A stretch of 64,000 nt of DNA from contig JAWKHS010000003.1 in NCBI GenBank assembly GCA_041394705.1, forward strand, positions 62,001 to 126,000. The letters are read 5' to 3'. Below, piece after piece: positions 56,463-64,000 of the stretch. A model generated the notes under the pieces. It did not search any database and was not told the DNA's origin. It was given only the letters and a program-made list of their open reading frames with translations. The DNA is from Vicinamibacterales bacterium. GTDB lineage: Bacteria; Acidobacteriota; Vicinamibacteria; Vicinamibacterales; UBA2999. A program made the translations under genes and the position numbers. Within the stretch, counting starts at the first letter, position 1; the number at the start of each line of letters is the position of its first letter.

Positions 56463-59009
56463 GTGTACGTGACCGCCACGATCGGCCCCTATCGGGTGCT
56501 GGGCGAGCTCGGCCAGGGTGGCATGGGGACCGTGGTCCTCGCCGAGGACACGCGTCTCGGGCGCCACGTCGCGCTCAAGATGGTGTCCGGCGCCCAGGCC
56601 GGCACCTCCGGCGGACGGGCGCAGCTCCTCGACGAAGCCCGGGCCGCGGCGGCCCTCGTGCACCCGGCCATCGCCACCGTCCACGACGTCATCGAGCACG
56701 ACGGCGAGATTGCCATCGTCTTCGAGCTGGTCGAGGGCGAGACGCTCGCGGCACGTCTCAAGAAGGGCCCGCTCCCTCCGGACCAGGCCCTCCACGTCGC
56801 CGCCCAGATTGCCGAAGCCCTCAGCGTCGCCCACGCGCACGGGGTGCTCCACCGCGATCTCAAGCCATCGAACGTCATGCTGGCGCCGGGCGGCGTCGTG
56901 AAGATCCTCGACTTCGGCATCGCCCGGATGCGGCCCGCGGCCGGGAGCCCCGCCGACGAGGCCCCGGCCGACGGCGACGGCGGCTTCCAGGGCACCCCTG
57001 GCTACGTCGCCCCGGAGCAGTGGGCGGGCAAGACCGCCGACGAACGCGCGGACCTGTACGCGCTGGGCGTGGTCCTCTTCGAGATGCTGACGGGGAAGCG
57101 CCCGTTCCCCGAGCGCGATCCGTTCACGCTCGCCCACGCCTCGATCGACCGGATGGCGCGCCGCGTGTCCTCGCTCAAGGCCGACGTGCCGCCGGCCCTC
57201 GACCGCCTCGTGTCGCGGCTGCTGGCCACCGACCCCGGCCAGCGCCCGCCGAAGGCCCGCGTGGTGGCCGACGAGATCAGGGCGCTCCAGGCGCCGCCGG
57301 CGCCGGTCGCCCTGCCGTGGCGGCGCTGGGCCGCCGTGGCCGCGGCGCTCGTCGTGGCGCTGGCCGGCGCCGCGTGGTGGGTGACGCGCCCGGTCGTGCT
57401 CGACGTGACCGACCCGGTCATCGCGGTGCTGCCGTTCGCCAACGGCACCGGGGACGACGGCAACGACTACCTCGCCGCGGGCGTGGCCGACAGTCTCACC
57501 ACGAGCCTCTCATCGCTCCCGACGCTCACGGTGGTGCCACGCGCCTCGGTCGCCGATGCACGGGCGAGACGGAGGACGCCAGGACAGGTCGCGGCGGATC
57601 TGGGCGCGACCTTCGTCGTGGACGGCACCGTCGACGGCACCGGCGACGCACTCCGAATCGCCGTGCGGCTCCTCAGGCCGGACGGCACGGCGGCGTGGAC
57701 GGAGGACGTCGAGGGGCCCGCGGCCGGCGTGTTCGGCATGCAGGCGCGGCTGGCCACGGCGCTCGGCGCGGCGCTCCGGCTGCAGCTCTCGCCCGACGTC
57801 CGCACCCGCATCAGCACACCGCCGTCGTCGAACCCCGACGCCCTCGACGCCTACTGGCGCGGCCGCGCCCTGCTCGAGCGCCGCGACTCGCCCGGCAACC
57901 TGCCGCGCGCCATCCTGGCGTTCGGCGAGGCGCTGCGACTCGATCCGCGATTCGTCGACGCCCACGCCGCCCTGGCGGAGGCGTATGCCGCCGACTACGG
58001 ATCGACCCGCGACGCGCAGGCCATCGAGCGGGCGGTGCAGGCCAACCGCGACGCCGTCACGCTGGCGCCGGACGATCCCGCCGTCCGATTGGCCCTCGGC
58101 ACGACGCTCGTCGCCAGCGGCCGCCACGCCGAGGCGATCCAGGCACTGCAGCGCGCGCTGGCGATGCAGCCGAGCCTGGACGACGCGCGGCGCCAGCTGG
58201 GCAACGCGCTGGCGGGCCTGGGCCGCATCGACGAGGCCGTGGCCGAGTGGAAGAAGGCGCTCGAGCGGCGGCCCACCAACTGGCAGGTGTACAGCGACAT
58301 GGGGCGCGCCCTGTTCCGGGCGGCGCGCTACGACGAGGCCGAGGCGGCATTGCAGCGGCTCACGACGCTGCAGCCCGACAACGCGTTCGGATTCCAGCAG
58401 CTCGGGACGCTGTACCAGATTCGCGGCCTGAACGACAAGGCGCTCGAGTACTACGCGAAGGCGAACGCCATCAGCCCGTCGGCGCGCATCTTCGCCAACG
58501 TCGGCGCGATCTACCACACCGAGGGCCGCTTCGAGGATGCGGTCGCGAGCTATCGGCGCGCCATCGCGCTGGCGCCGAACATCTCCTACGTCCATCGCAA
58601 CCTCGGCGACGCCCTGCTCCGCATGGGCCGACGCAACGAGGCCCTGGCCGCCTACCGTGATGCCGTCGAGCGCGCCGAGGCCGAGCTCGCCGTGAGCCCG
58701 TCGGACCCGCGGCTCCTGGCCACCGTCGCCGTCTACGCGCAGAAAGCCGGCGACGGTGCGAGCGCGGCGGCGCGGATCGCCGAGGCCGTCGCGAAGGCGC
58801 CCGACGACGTCGAGGTGTGCTATCGTGCCGCCGTCGTCCACGCGCTGGCCGGCTCAGAGGCGCAGGCGCTCGACTGGCTGCGCCGGGCCCTGGCGCTCGG
58901 GTACAGCAAGTCCACCGCCGCGGCCGACGACGACTTTCACGACATCCGGAACGAACCACGGTTCGCCGCGCTCGTGGCCGACGGGCCCGGCGGCGGAAGG
59001 GGGCGATGA
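56463..59009 (+). CDS. Membrane Ser/Thr protein kinase with TolB/FlgO-like and TPR domains
   Basis: This 848-aa protein starts at a GTG. The kinase domain (about 8-265) has the glycine loop GELGQGGMGTVV, Lys39 (VALKM), HRDLKPSN (130-137) and DFG (150-152), so it should be active. One membrane helix follows (WAAVAAALVVALAGAAWWV, about 282-300). A periplasmic domain (about 310-440) has VIAVLPFANGTGDDGNDYLA, as in FlgO/TolB-N-like modules fused to such kinases. About nine TPR-like repeats (about 450-840) complete it. This design is frequent in Acidobacteriota. The stop overlaps the next gene by four bases. Confidence 0.92.
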   Translation: MYVTATIGPYRVLGELGQGGMGTVVLAEDTRLGRHVALKMVSGAQAGTSGGRAQLLDEARAAAALVHPAIATVHDVIEHDGEIAIVFELVEGETLAARLKKGPLPPDQALHVAAQIAEALSVAHAHGVLHRDLKPSNVMLAPGGVVKILDFGIARMRPAAGSPADEAPADGDGGFQGTPGYVAPEQWAGKTADERADLYALGVVLFEMLTGKRPFPERDPFTLAHASIDRMARRVSSLKADVPPALDRLVSRLLATDPGQRPPKARVVADEIRALQAPPAPVALPWRRWAAVAAALVVALAGAAWWVTRPVVLDVTDPVIAVLPFANGTGDDGNDYLAAGVADSLTTSLSSLPTLTVVPRASVADARARRRTPGQVAADLGATFVVDGTVDGTGDALRIAVRLLRPDGTAAWTEDVEGPAAGVFGMQARLATALGAALRLQLSPDVRTRISTPPSSNPDALDAYWRGRALLERRDSPGNLPRAILAFGEALRLDPRFVDAHAALAEAYAADYGSTRDAQAIERAVQANRDAVTLAPDDPAVRLALGTTLVASGRHAEAIQALQRALAMQPSLDDARRQLGNALAGLGRIDEAVAEWKKALERRPTNWQVYSDMGRALFRAARYDEAEAALQRLTTLQPDNAFGFQQLGTLYQIRGLNDKALEYYAKANAISPSARIFANVGAIYHTEGRFEDAVASYRRAIALAPNISYVHRNLGDALLRMGRRNEALAAYRDAVERAEAELAVSPSDPRLLATVAVYAQKAGDGASAAARIAEAVAKAPDDVEVCYRAAVVHALAGSEAQALDWLRRALALGYSKSTAAADDDFHDIRNEPRFAALVADGPGGGRGR

Positions 59010-59446
59010 TGAGTCTGCTACTCAGCGCGGTGCTCGGCGGCATCATCGCCGTCGTGCTGTCCAAACTCCTCGGCGGCCAGGGCAAGACCGGGACCCCGCC
59101 GCCGGCCCCGCCGTCGGCGCCGCTGCCGCAGACGCGCTACACCACGGTCTACCTGTTCCCGACCGGCGACGGCGGTGTGCGGGCCAACGCCGCCCCCGAG
59201 ATCCTGTTCGTCCGGCCCGGCGATCAGGTGGAATGGACGGTCGTCGATGCCACGGGCGCGGGCACGCGCCAGGTGTCGTTCCAGATCAAGAAGGGGCGCG
59301 ATCCGTTCGAGGGCAAGCTGCCGCCGTTCCCGCGCGAATTCCGGGCCCGGATCCGGCCGGACGCCGTCTTCACCGAGCCCGTGCGGTACAGCATCCTCGT
59401 GGACGGGGAGTCGGTGTTCGACCCCGAGATCCAGATGGAACAGTAG
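59006..59446 (+). CDS. Small membrane-anchored protein coupled to the kinase
   Basis: I do not recognise a family. The 146-aa product opens with a membrane helix (MMSLLLSAVLGGIIAVVLSK), a Pro-rich linker (TPPPAPPSAPLPQ) and a beta-rich domain (about 45-140). This domain has APEILFVRPGDQVEWTVVDA, similar in rhythm to cupredoxin or Ig-like domains, but without the His/Cys/Met copper ligands. Two adjacent ATGs (59006 and 59009) start it; the first overlaps the kinase stop as ATGA. Tight coupling to the kinase suggests a substrate or partner of it. Confidence 0.65.
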   Translation: MMSLLLSAVLGGIIAVVLSKLLGGQGKTGTPPPAPPSAPLPQTRYTTVYLFPTGDGGVRANAAPEILFVRPGDQVEWTVVDATGAGTRQVSFQIKKGRDPFEGKLPPFPREFRARIRPDAVFTEPVRYSILVDGESVFDPEIQMEQ

Positions 59447-59467
59447 GGCCCCGCCCGCGGCCCGTGA

Positions 59468-59481
59468 CAATTCATGAATTG
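59468..59481 (+). promoter_or_regulatory. Perfect 14-base AT-rich palindrome, candidate operator
   Basis: CAATTCATGAATTG is its own reverse complement and stands out in the GC-rich surroundings, 36 bases before the start of the Cys/His/Met-rich protein. Position and symmetry suit a dimeric regulator overlapping the promoter. Confidence 0.5.
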
Positions 59482-59503
59482 ACCGGCCGTCGCCCCGGCC
59501 GGT
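59482..59503 (+). other. Hairpin in the leader of the metal-rich protein gene
   Basis: ACCGGCC (59482-59488) pairs with GGCCGGT (59497-59503) around an 8-base loop, directly after the palindrome and 14 bases before the ATG at 59518. It could end transcription of the upstream unit or affect translation. Confidence 0.35.
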
Positions 59504-59517
59504 AACCTCGGGATTCC

Positions 59518-59940
59518 ATGACATTCGTCAGGCGGCGTCTCCGGCGCGGCGTGGCACTGTGGCTGTGCTGCCACGTGCTGGCGCTGTCGGCGCTCGCCGC
59601 CCGCGATTGCTGCGCCGCCCACACCATGGCGGCCGGGTCGGAGGGGGCGCCGTGCCACGACGAGGCGCCGCCGCCGGACGACTCGTGCGAGCACATGATG
59701 GGCGAGGGCGCGGCCTGCCCCATGCACCATGCCGCGACGGAGGCGCCCGTCGACTGCGCGATGACGGGCGTCTGCGGCGTGCCGGACGCCATGCTCCAGG
59801 CCGTGCTGCTCCAGCCGGCCGTCCCGATCGCCCCCTTCGCGTTCACGCCGGCCCTCCAGCCGTCCGGCCGCGTCGCCACGGCGCCTGACGCGCCGCGCTC
59901 GCTGGCCGTCCCGCCCGACGCCCCTCCGCCCCGCGCCTAG
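59518..59940 (+). CDS. Exported Cys/His/Met-rich small protein, possible metal binder
   Basis: This 140-aa protein has an N-terminal signal or anchor (VALWLCCHVLALSALAA, about 12-28). The next 60 residues are rich in possible soft-metal ligands: DCCAAHTM, PCHDEA, DSCEHMMGEG, ACPMHHAAT and CAMTGVCG. The C-terminal third is Pro/Ala-rich. No named family is recognised, but similar peptides are found beside metal transport genes. Position just upstream of a TonB receptor, and a palindrome before the gene, suggest a metal-responsive unit; copper would suit the Met/His/Cys mix. The metal is inference. Codon pattern and start context support the frame. Confidence 0.6.
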   Translation: MTFVRRRLRRGVALWLCCHVLALSALAARDCCAAHTMAAGSEGAPCHDEAPPPDDSCEHMMGEGAACPMHHAATEAPVDCAMTGVCGVPDAMLQAVLLQPAVPIAPFAFTPALQPSGRVATAPDAPRSLAVPPDAPPPRA

Positions 59941-60018
59941 TCCCTCGCTCCGGTTCACGAGTGGCGCGCGCGTCTGCGACCGGCGCGCGCACGTGCACGT
60001 TCGCGCGAGAGGTTCTCC

Positions 60019-62844
60019 ATGGTTCGGATCCGGTTCGTGATGGCGTCTGCCATCGTCGGGCTGCTGGCGTCATGGCCGGCGGCCGCTCAGGAATCCATCA
60101 ACAACGCCAGCATCAGCGGCAGGGTCACCGATGCCCAGGGCGGCGTCGTCCCCGGCGCGACCGTCAGCGCCCGCCAGGTCGAGACCGACGTGACCGCCAC
60201 GGTCGCGACCGATGACCGGGGACGGTTCCGCCTGCCGTACCTGCGGGTCGGCGCCTACGAGCTGACCGTGCACCTGGACGGCTTCGCCGACGTCCATCGG
60301 CGGCTCACCCTGTCGGCCGGCTCGGCGTTCGAGCTGCCGATCGCGCTGGCCGTCGAAGGCGTGACCAGCCAGGTCACGGTCAGCGCCGACGCCCCGGTGC
60401 TCGAGTCGGCCCGCAGCCAGATCGCCACGACCGTGGCCGTGGCCGAGGTGCAGAGCCTGCCGCTCAACGGCCGCCAGTTCCTGGACATCGCGGTCGTGAC
60501 GCCCGGGGTCGCGCCGCCCAACATCAACAGCACGCAGCTCTTCGCCGAGACGTCCGCCGTGCCGGGCGTCGGGCTCTCCATCGGCAGCCAGCGCAACCTC
60601 TCCAACAGCTTCATCGTCGACGGCCTGTCGGCCAACGACGATGCGGCCGGACTGAGCGGCATGCCCTACGGCGTGGACGCCGTCGAGCAGTTCCAGGTGG
60701 TCACCTCCGGCGGCCAGGCGGAACTTGGCCGCGCCCTGGGCGGCTACGTGAACGTCGTGACGCGCAGCGGCACCAACCAGGTCCGTGGCACGGCCTACGG
60801 GTTCTTCCGCGACGACGCGCTGAACGCGCCCAACGCGCTGTCGGGCACCACGCTGCCGATGTCGCAGCAGCAGTTCGGCGCCAGTCTCGGCGGCCCCATC
60901 CGGCGCGGGCGGTCGTTCTACTTCGCCAACGCGGAGCGGCGCGTCCTCGATCAGACCGGATTCGTCACCATCAGCGGCGCCAACCTGTCGGCCGTCAACG
61001 CGCGCCTCGCCGAGGTGGGGTATCCGGGGCAGCCCGTGACGAGCGGGATCTACGACAACCCGGTCCGGAGTCTCAACGTGCTCGGCAAGGTGGACCACGC
61101 GTTCACGGGCCGCGATCAGCTGAGCGCGCGCTACAGCCTGTACGACGTCACCTCCGCCAATTCCCGCGGAGCGGGCGGCCTCAGCGCGCCGTCGGCCTCC
61201 GCCGGACTCGACAACCGCGACCAGGCGCTCGCCGTGAGCAACACGCTGACGCTGGGCGATCGCACCGTGAACGAGACCCGGGCGCAGTTCACCCACGCGG
61301 ATCTCCTCGCGCTGCCCTCGGATCAGGTCGGCCCGGCCGTGAGCATCGCCGGCGTGGCGTCGTTCGGCACCCTCACCAACAGCCCGCAGGGACGGCTCAA
61401 CCGGGGCTACCAGTTCGTCGACACGATCGCGCAGCAGCGCGGCGCGCACGCACTGAAGGCGGGCCTCGACCTGGTCTACAACGACGACACGATCACGTTC
61501 CCGCGCGCGGTGCGCGGCGCCTACACGTTCTCGTCCCTGGTCAACTTCCTGGCGGGCCGCTACAACAACGCCGGCTTCACGCAGACCTTCGGCGACACCT
61601 CCGTCCGGCAGGGGAGCACGAACCTGGGCCTGTACGTGCAGGACGAGTGGGCGGCCACCTCGCGCCTCACGCTCAACCTCGGCATCCGCTACGACCTGCA
61701 GTGGCTGGAGACGATCGCGACCGACACGAACAACGTGTCGCCGCGTGCCGGCTTCGCGTGGACGCCCACCGGGGCCCGCGACCTGGTGGTGCGCGGCAGC
61801 GCCGGCCTCTTCTTCGACCGCGTGCCGCTCCGCGCGCTGGCCAACGCGCTGCTCTCGGCCGGCAACACGACCGACCTGGGGCAGCTCCGGCAGCAGAACG
61901 TCCAGCTCTCGCCGGGCCAGGCCGCCTCGCCGACGTTCCCGAACCTCCTGCCGGCGGCGCAGCCGTCGGTGACGCTCTTCAGCCTGTCGACCATGCAGCG
62001 CGATCTGCAGAACGCCTACTCCCGGCAGGCGAACCTGGAAGTGGAACGGCAGGTCGGCCGGGCCGGAACGGCGAGCGTCGGCTACGCCTACGTGCGCGGC
62101 GACGGCATCCTGATGTCGATCAACCAGAACGTCCCCACCTGCGTGGCCGCGGGCACCAACAACGGCTGCCGCCCGATCGCCGACTACGCCAACAACAGCC
62201 AGTACAGCTCGGCCGGCCGGTCCACCTCCCACGCCCTGCTCGTGTCCTTCGCCAGGCGCCCGGGACGCTGGGGCTACTACCGCGCCAGCTACACGCTGTC
62301 GAAGGCCATGAACAACGTGGGTGAGTTCTTCTTCAGCGGGCCCATCGATCCGTTCGACATCGACAAGGACTGGGGGCGCGCCGACAACGACCGGCGGCAC
62401 ATGTTCGTCGTCTCGGCGGGCTTCAACGCGCCGTCGGGCCCGGCGTCGACCGCCTGGGAACACCTGACGCACGGATTCCAGCTGAGCACGCTCGTCCAGG
62501 CCTACTCGGCGGCGCCGTTCAACATCACCTCCGGCGTGACGACCATCCAGGGCACGGCGGGACGCCCGATCGTCGACGGCGACGTCATTCCTCGCAACTC
62601 CGGCGTGGGCGACGCGTTCCTGTCGATCGGCCTGCGCCTGAGCCGGACGTTCCGCGTCGCCGACACGTGGCAGATCGAGGGGATGGCGGAGGTGTTCAAC
62701 CTGACCGACACCGTCAACGAGACCGCGCGCAACGGCAACTTCGGGAGCGGGGCCTATCCGACGAGCCCGTCGGCCACGTTCAACCAGGTGACGGCCGTGG
62801 GGGATCCGCGGTCGTGGCAGCTGGGTCTACGGCTTCGCTTCTAG
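60019..62844 (+). CDS. Oar-like TonB-dependent receptor with carboxypeptidase-regulatory domain
   Basis: This 941-aa outer-membrane protein has a signal peptide (about 1-24). A carboxypeptidase-regulatory-like domain (about 30-115) contains ISGRVTDAQGGVVPGATVSA. The plug (about 120-240) has LPLNGRQFLDIAVVTPGV, FIVDGLSANDDAAGLSG and GGYVNVVTRSGTNQVRG. The beta-barrel ends LGLRLRF with the terminal Phe used for outer-membrane insertion. Acidobacteria have many such receptors for glycans, peptides or metals. No TonB box is evident and no transport partner is adjacent. The ATG at 60019 has GAGAGG upstream. It follows the metal-rich protein by 78 bases on the same strand. Confidence 0.92.
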   Translation: MVRIRFVMASAIVGLLASWPAAAQESINNASISGRVTDAQGGVVPGATVSARQVETDVTATVATDDRGRFRLPYLRVGAYELTVHLDGFADVHRRLTLSAGSAFELPIALAVEGVTSQVTVSADAPVLESARSQIATTVAVAEVQSLPLNGRQFLDIAVVTPGVAPPNINSTQLFAETSAVPGVGLSIGSQRNLSNSFIVDGLSANDDAAGLSGMPYGVDAVEQFQVVTSGGQAELGRALGGYVNVVTRSGTNQVRGTAYGFFRDDALNAPNALSGTTLPMSQQQFGASLGGPIRRGRSFYFANAERRVLDQTGFVTISGANLSAVNARLAEVGYPGQPVTSGIYDNPVRSLNVLGKVDHAFTGRDQLSARYSLYDVTSANSRGAGGLSAPSASAGLDNRDQALAVSNTLTLGDRTVNETRAQFTHADLLALPSDQVGPAVSIAGVASFGTLTNSPQGRLNRGYQFVDTIAQQRGAHALKAGLDLVYNDDTITFPRAVRGAYTFSSLVNFLAGRYNNAGFTQTFGDTSVRQGSTNLGLYVQDEWAATSRLTLNLGIRYDLQWLETIATDTNNVSPRAGFAWTPTGARDLVVRGSAGLFFDRVPLRALANALLSAGNTTDLGQLRQQNVQLSPGQAASPTFPNLLPAAQPSVTLFSLSTMQRDLQNAYSRQANLEVERQVGRAGTASVGYAYVRGDGILMSINQNVPTCVAAGTNNGCRPIADYANNSQYSSAGRSTSHALLVSFARRPGRWGYYRASYTLSKAMNNVGEFFFSGPIDPFDIDKDWGRADNDRRHMFVVSAGFNAPSGPASTAWEHLTHGFQLSTLVQAYSAAPFNITSGVTTIQGTAGRPIVDGDVIPRNSGVGDAFLSIGLRLSRTFRVADTWQIEGMAEVFNLTDTVNETARNGNFGSGAYPTSPSATFNQVTAVGDPRSWQLGLRLRF

Positions 62845-62925
62845 GGGCTAGGGGCTACGGCACACCAAACGCGGAACACGGAACACGAAACACGGAACAC
62901 GGAACCAGGAGCACGGAGCACACGA
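62842..62925 (+). repeat. Degenerate tandem array of 7-base units
   Basis: Twelve contiguous 7-base units fill the whole gap between two genes, from the TonB-receptor stop codon to the A of the next ATG. They read TAGGGGC twice, TACGGCA, CACCAAA, CGCGGAA, then CACGGAA, CACGAAA, CACGGAA, CACGGAA, CCAGGAG, CACGGAG and CACACGA. The core unit is CACGGAA. Units differ by one to three bases. This is not a CRISPR (no spacers) and it encodes no protein. Confidence 0.85.
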
Positions 62926-64000
62926 TGAGGACGAACAGCTGGTGTGCGGCGCTCGTGACCGCCGCGCTGATGACGACGACCGGGGGGCCGGGAGCGGCGG
63001 CGCCCGAGGTGGTGACGCTCGCGGTGGAGGGCCGGAGCAGCGCGACGCCGTGGGTGGCGTCGGCCGGGCGCTTCGTGGCGGTCGTGTGGGGCGCGACGGC
63101 GGAGGGCAAGGCCGACGTCTACGTGGCGACGAGCGACGACGAGGGCGCGACGTTCTCGGCGCCGGCGCGCGTGAACCGCGTGGCGGGTGAAGGGCGCCTG
63201 AGCGGGGAGATCCCGCCGCGCGTGGCCCTGCACCTGGCCGCGGGCGCGAGCCGGCCCGACGTCGTCGTGGCCTGGAACGCCAAGGACCGAGGCACCGAGA
63301 TCAAGATCGCCCGCAGTCACGACTTCGGCCGGACGTTCGACGCGCCCCTGTCGCTGCAGGCGCCGGGCGCCGCGGGCGACCGCGGCTGGCATGCGCTGAC
63401 GCTCGACGCCCAGGGCGCGGCGCACGTCGTGTGGCTGGACCATCGGGGCCTCGCCGCGGCGAAGGCCGAAGGCGAAGCTCAGGGCCATCACCAGCACATG
63501 GACGCGGCCGACGGGGTGGCGATGGCGCAGAAGTCGCGCCTCGTCTACGCGCGGGTCGGCGCCGCCGCCGCGCCCGAGCAACTCCTGGCGCCGGGCGTGT
63601 GCTACTGCTGCAAGACCGCGCTCGTCGCGACCGGCCGGGGGATCCTCGCGGCGTGGCGCCACGTCTACCCCGGCGACCTCCGGGACATCGCGTTCGCCTG
63701 GCTGACCGGTCCGCCGGCCGCCGGGGCGCCCGCCCGCGTGAGCGAGGACGGCTGGGCGATCAACGGCTGCCCCGACGACGGCCCGGCGATGGCGGCCGGC
63801 GCCGGTCGCATCCACATCGTCTGGCCGACGGTCAAGACGGGGCCCGAGCCGGTCGGCGCGATCTTCTACGCGGCCATGACCGACGGCGCGCGTTTCGGCC
63901 CACGGCAGCAGGTGCCGACGCTTGGAGCGCCGAAGCCGTCGCATCCGCAGGTCGCCGTGGACGGCACGGGACATCTTTTCATCGCGTGGGACGAGGTGCG
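62925..64000 (+). CDS. BNR/sialidase-like secreted protein, cut by the window end
   Basis: The ATG at 62925 opens a frame that stays open to the right edge (at least 358 aa). A signal peptide (about 1-26, MRTNSWCAALVTAALMTTTG) precedes BNR-type blades: VYVATSDDEGATFSAPARVN, the block IKIARSHDFGRTFDAPLSLQ, and FYAAMTDGARFGPRQQVP, matching the sialidase Asp-box fold. A motif CYCCKT near residue 227 and a Cys in NGCPDDG near 283 are unusual for sialidases and may bind metal or form disulfides. A His-rich stretch, AQGHHQHMD, lies near 186. Catalytic residues of sialidases are not evident. It follows the TonB receptor after the 7-base repeat array and probably belongs to the same unit. Confidence 0.75.
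   Translation, partial: MRTNSWCAALVTAALMTTTGGPGAAAPEVVTLAVEGRSSATPWVASAGRFVAVVWGATAEGKADVYVATSDDEGATFSAPARVNRVAGEGRLSGEIPPRVALHLAAGASRPDVVVAWNAKDRGTEIKIARSHDFGRTFDAPLSLQAPGAAGDRGWHALTLDAQGAAHVVWLDHRGLAAAKAEGEAQGHHQHMDAADGVAMAQKSRLVYARVGAAAAPEQLLAPGVCYCCKTALVATGRGILAAWRHVYPGDLRDIAFAWLTGPPAAGAPARVSEDGWAINGCPDDGPAMAAGAGRIHIVWPTVKTGPEPVGAIFYAAMTDGARFGPRQQVPTLGAPKPSHPQVAVDGTGHLFIAWDEV

Noticed and set aside
62842..62925. CRISPR array
   Set aside because: Units are 7 bases, contiguous and degenerate, with no spacers or cas genes.

Overview
The window is a contiguous, gene-dense, very GC-rich stretch of bacterial chromosome. It most resembles Acidobacteriota, probably class Vicinamibacteria. This is inferred from the gene families: a long MacB/FtsX-type permease of the acidobacterial ADOP kind, an Oar-like TonB-dependent receptor with an N-terminal carboxypeptidase-regulatory domain, DUF1501 and DUF1549/DUF1553 partners, a cytochrome c/copper monooxygenase-like protein, a TPR-bearing Ser/Thr kinase and many secreted proteins of unknown role. 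I see no rRNA, tRNA, transposase, integrase, phage gene or CRISPR array.

Layout. 1-7 kb: glutamyl-Q tRNA(Asp) synthetase, a small membrane protein, then four minor type IV pilin genes (FimT/GspH-, PilV-, PilW- and PilX-like) behind a possible RpoN promoter and ahead of a strong hairpin. 7-10.4 kb: ADOP permease and a DinB-fold protein. 10.4-14.6 kb (minus): SUMF1-domain, DUF1501 and DUF1549/1553 proteins. 14.6-15.5 kb: a 640-base gene-poor stretch and a small secreted orphan. 15.8-20.9 kb: M1 peptidase, exported NTF2-like protein, exported HpaI-aldolase-like protein, and a small two-gene unit preceded by a palindrome. 20.9-28.1 kb: a CoA-transferase and crotonase that diverge with overlapping 5' ends, then a minus-strand operon of D-threonine-aldolase-like enzyme, FAD/Fe-S dehydrogenase and SLC13/MatC-type carrier. 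28.2-34.5 kb: exported phosphodiesterase-like hydrolase, then a TetR-controlled tripartite efflux operon. 34.5-38.1 kb (minus): collagen-like protein and a three-gene secreted cytochrome c/copper monooxygenase-like operon. 38.2-41.7 kb: DUF2892 membrane protein, ECF sigma factor and zinc-finger anti-sigma, then a serine hydrolase with an RNA 2',3'-cyclic phosphodiesterase. 41.7-47.8 kb: MscS channel, second DinB-like protein, beta-propeller amidohydrolase, esterase.

47.9-54.8 kb is the main signalling block: REC-HK-REC hybrid, FIST sensor, histidine kinase, stand-alone receiver and REC-PAS-GGDEF-EAL protein. The last four are packed with a 6-bp gap and two 4-bp overlaps. They read as one phosphorelay that takes a FIST-sensed signal to cyclic-di-GMP turnover. 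54.9-59.4 kb: a PCu(A)C-fold protein without its copper ligands, a creatininase-fold protein without most of its metal ligands, a Ser/Thr kinase and a small membrane-anchored partner. 59.5-64 kb: a Cys/His/Met-rich exported small protein behind a perfect 14-bp palindrome, a TonB receptor, an array of 7-bp repeats and a BNR/sialidase-like protein cut by the window edge. This may be a metal-related outer-membrane module.

Two themes run through the window. Several transcription units appear leaderless, with a -10-like hexamer 6-7 bases before the start codon. Several enzyme folds lack canonical catalytic or metal-binding residues (SUMF1, HpaI-like, crotonase, creatininase, PCu(A)C, one receiver domain). 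All functional calls come from reading the sequence and from family knowledge. No database search was run.
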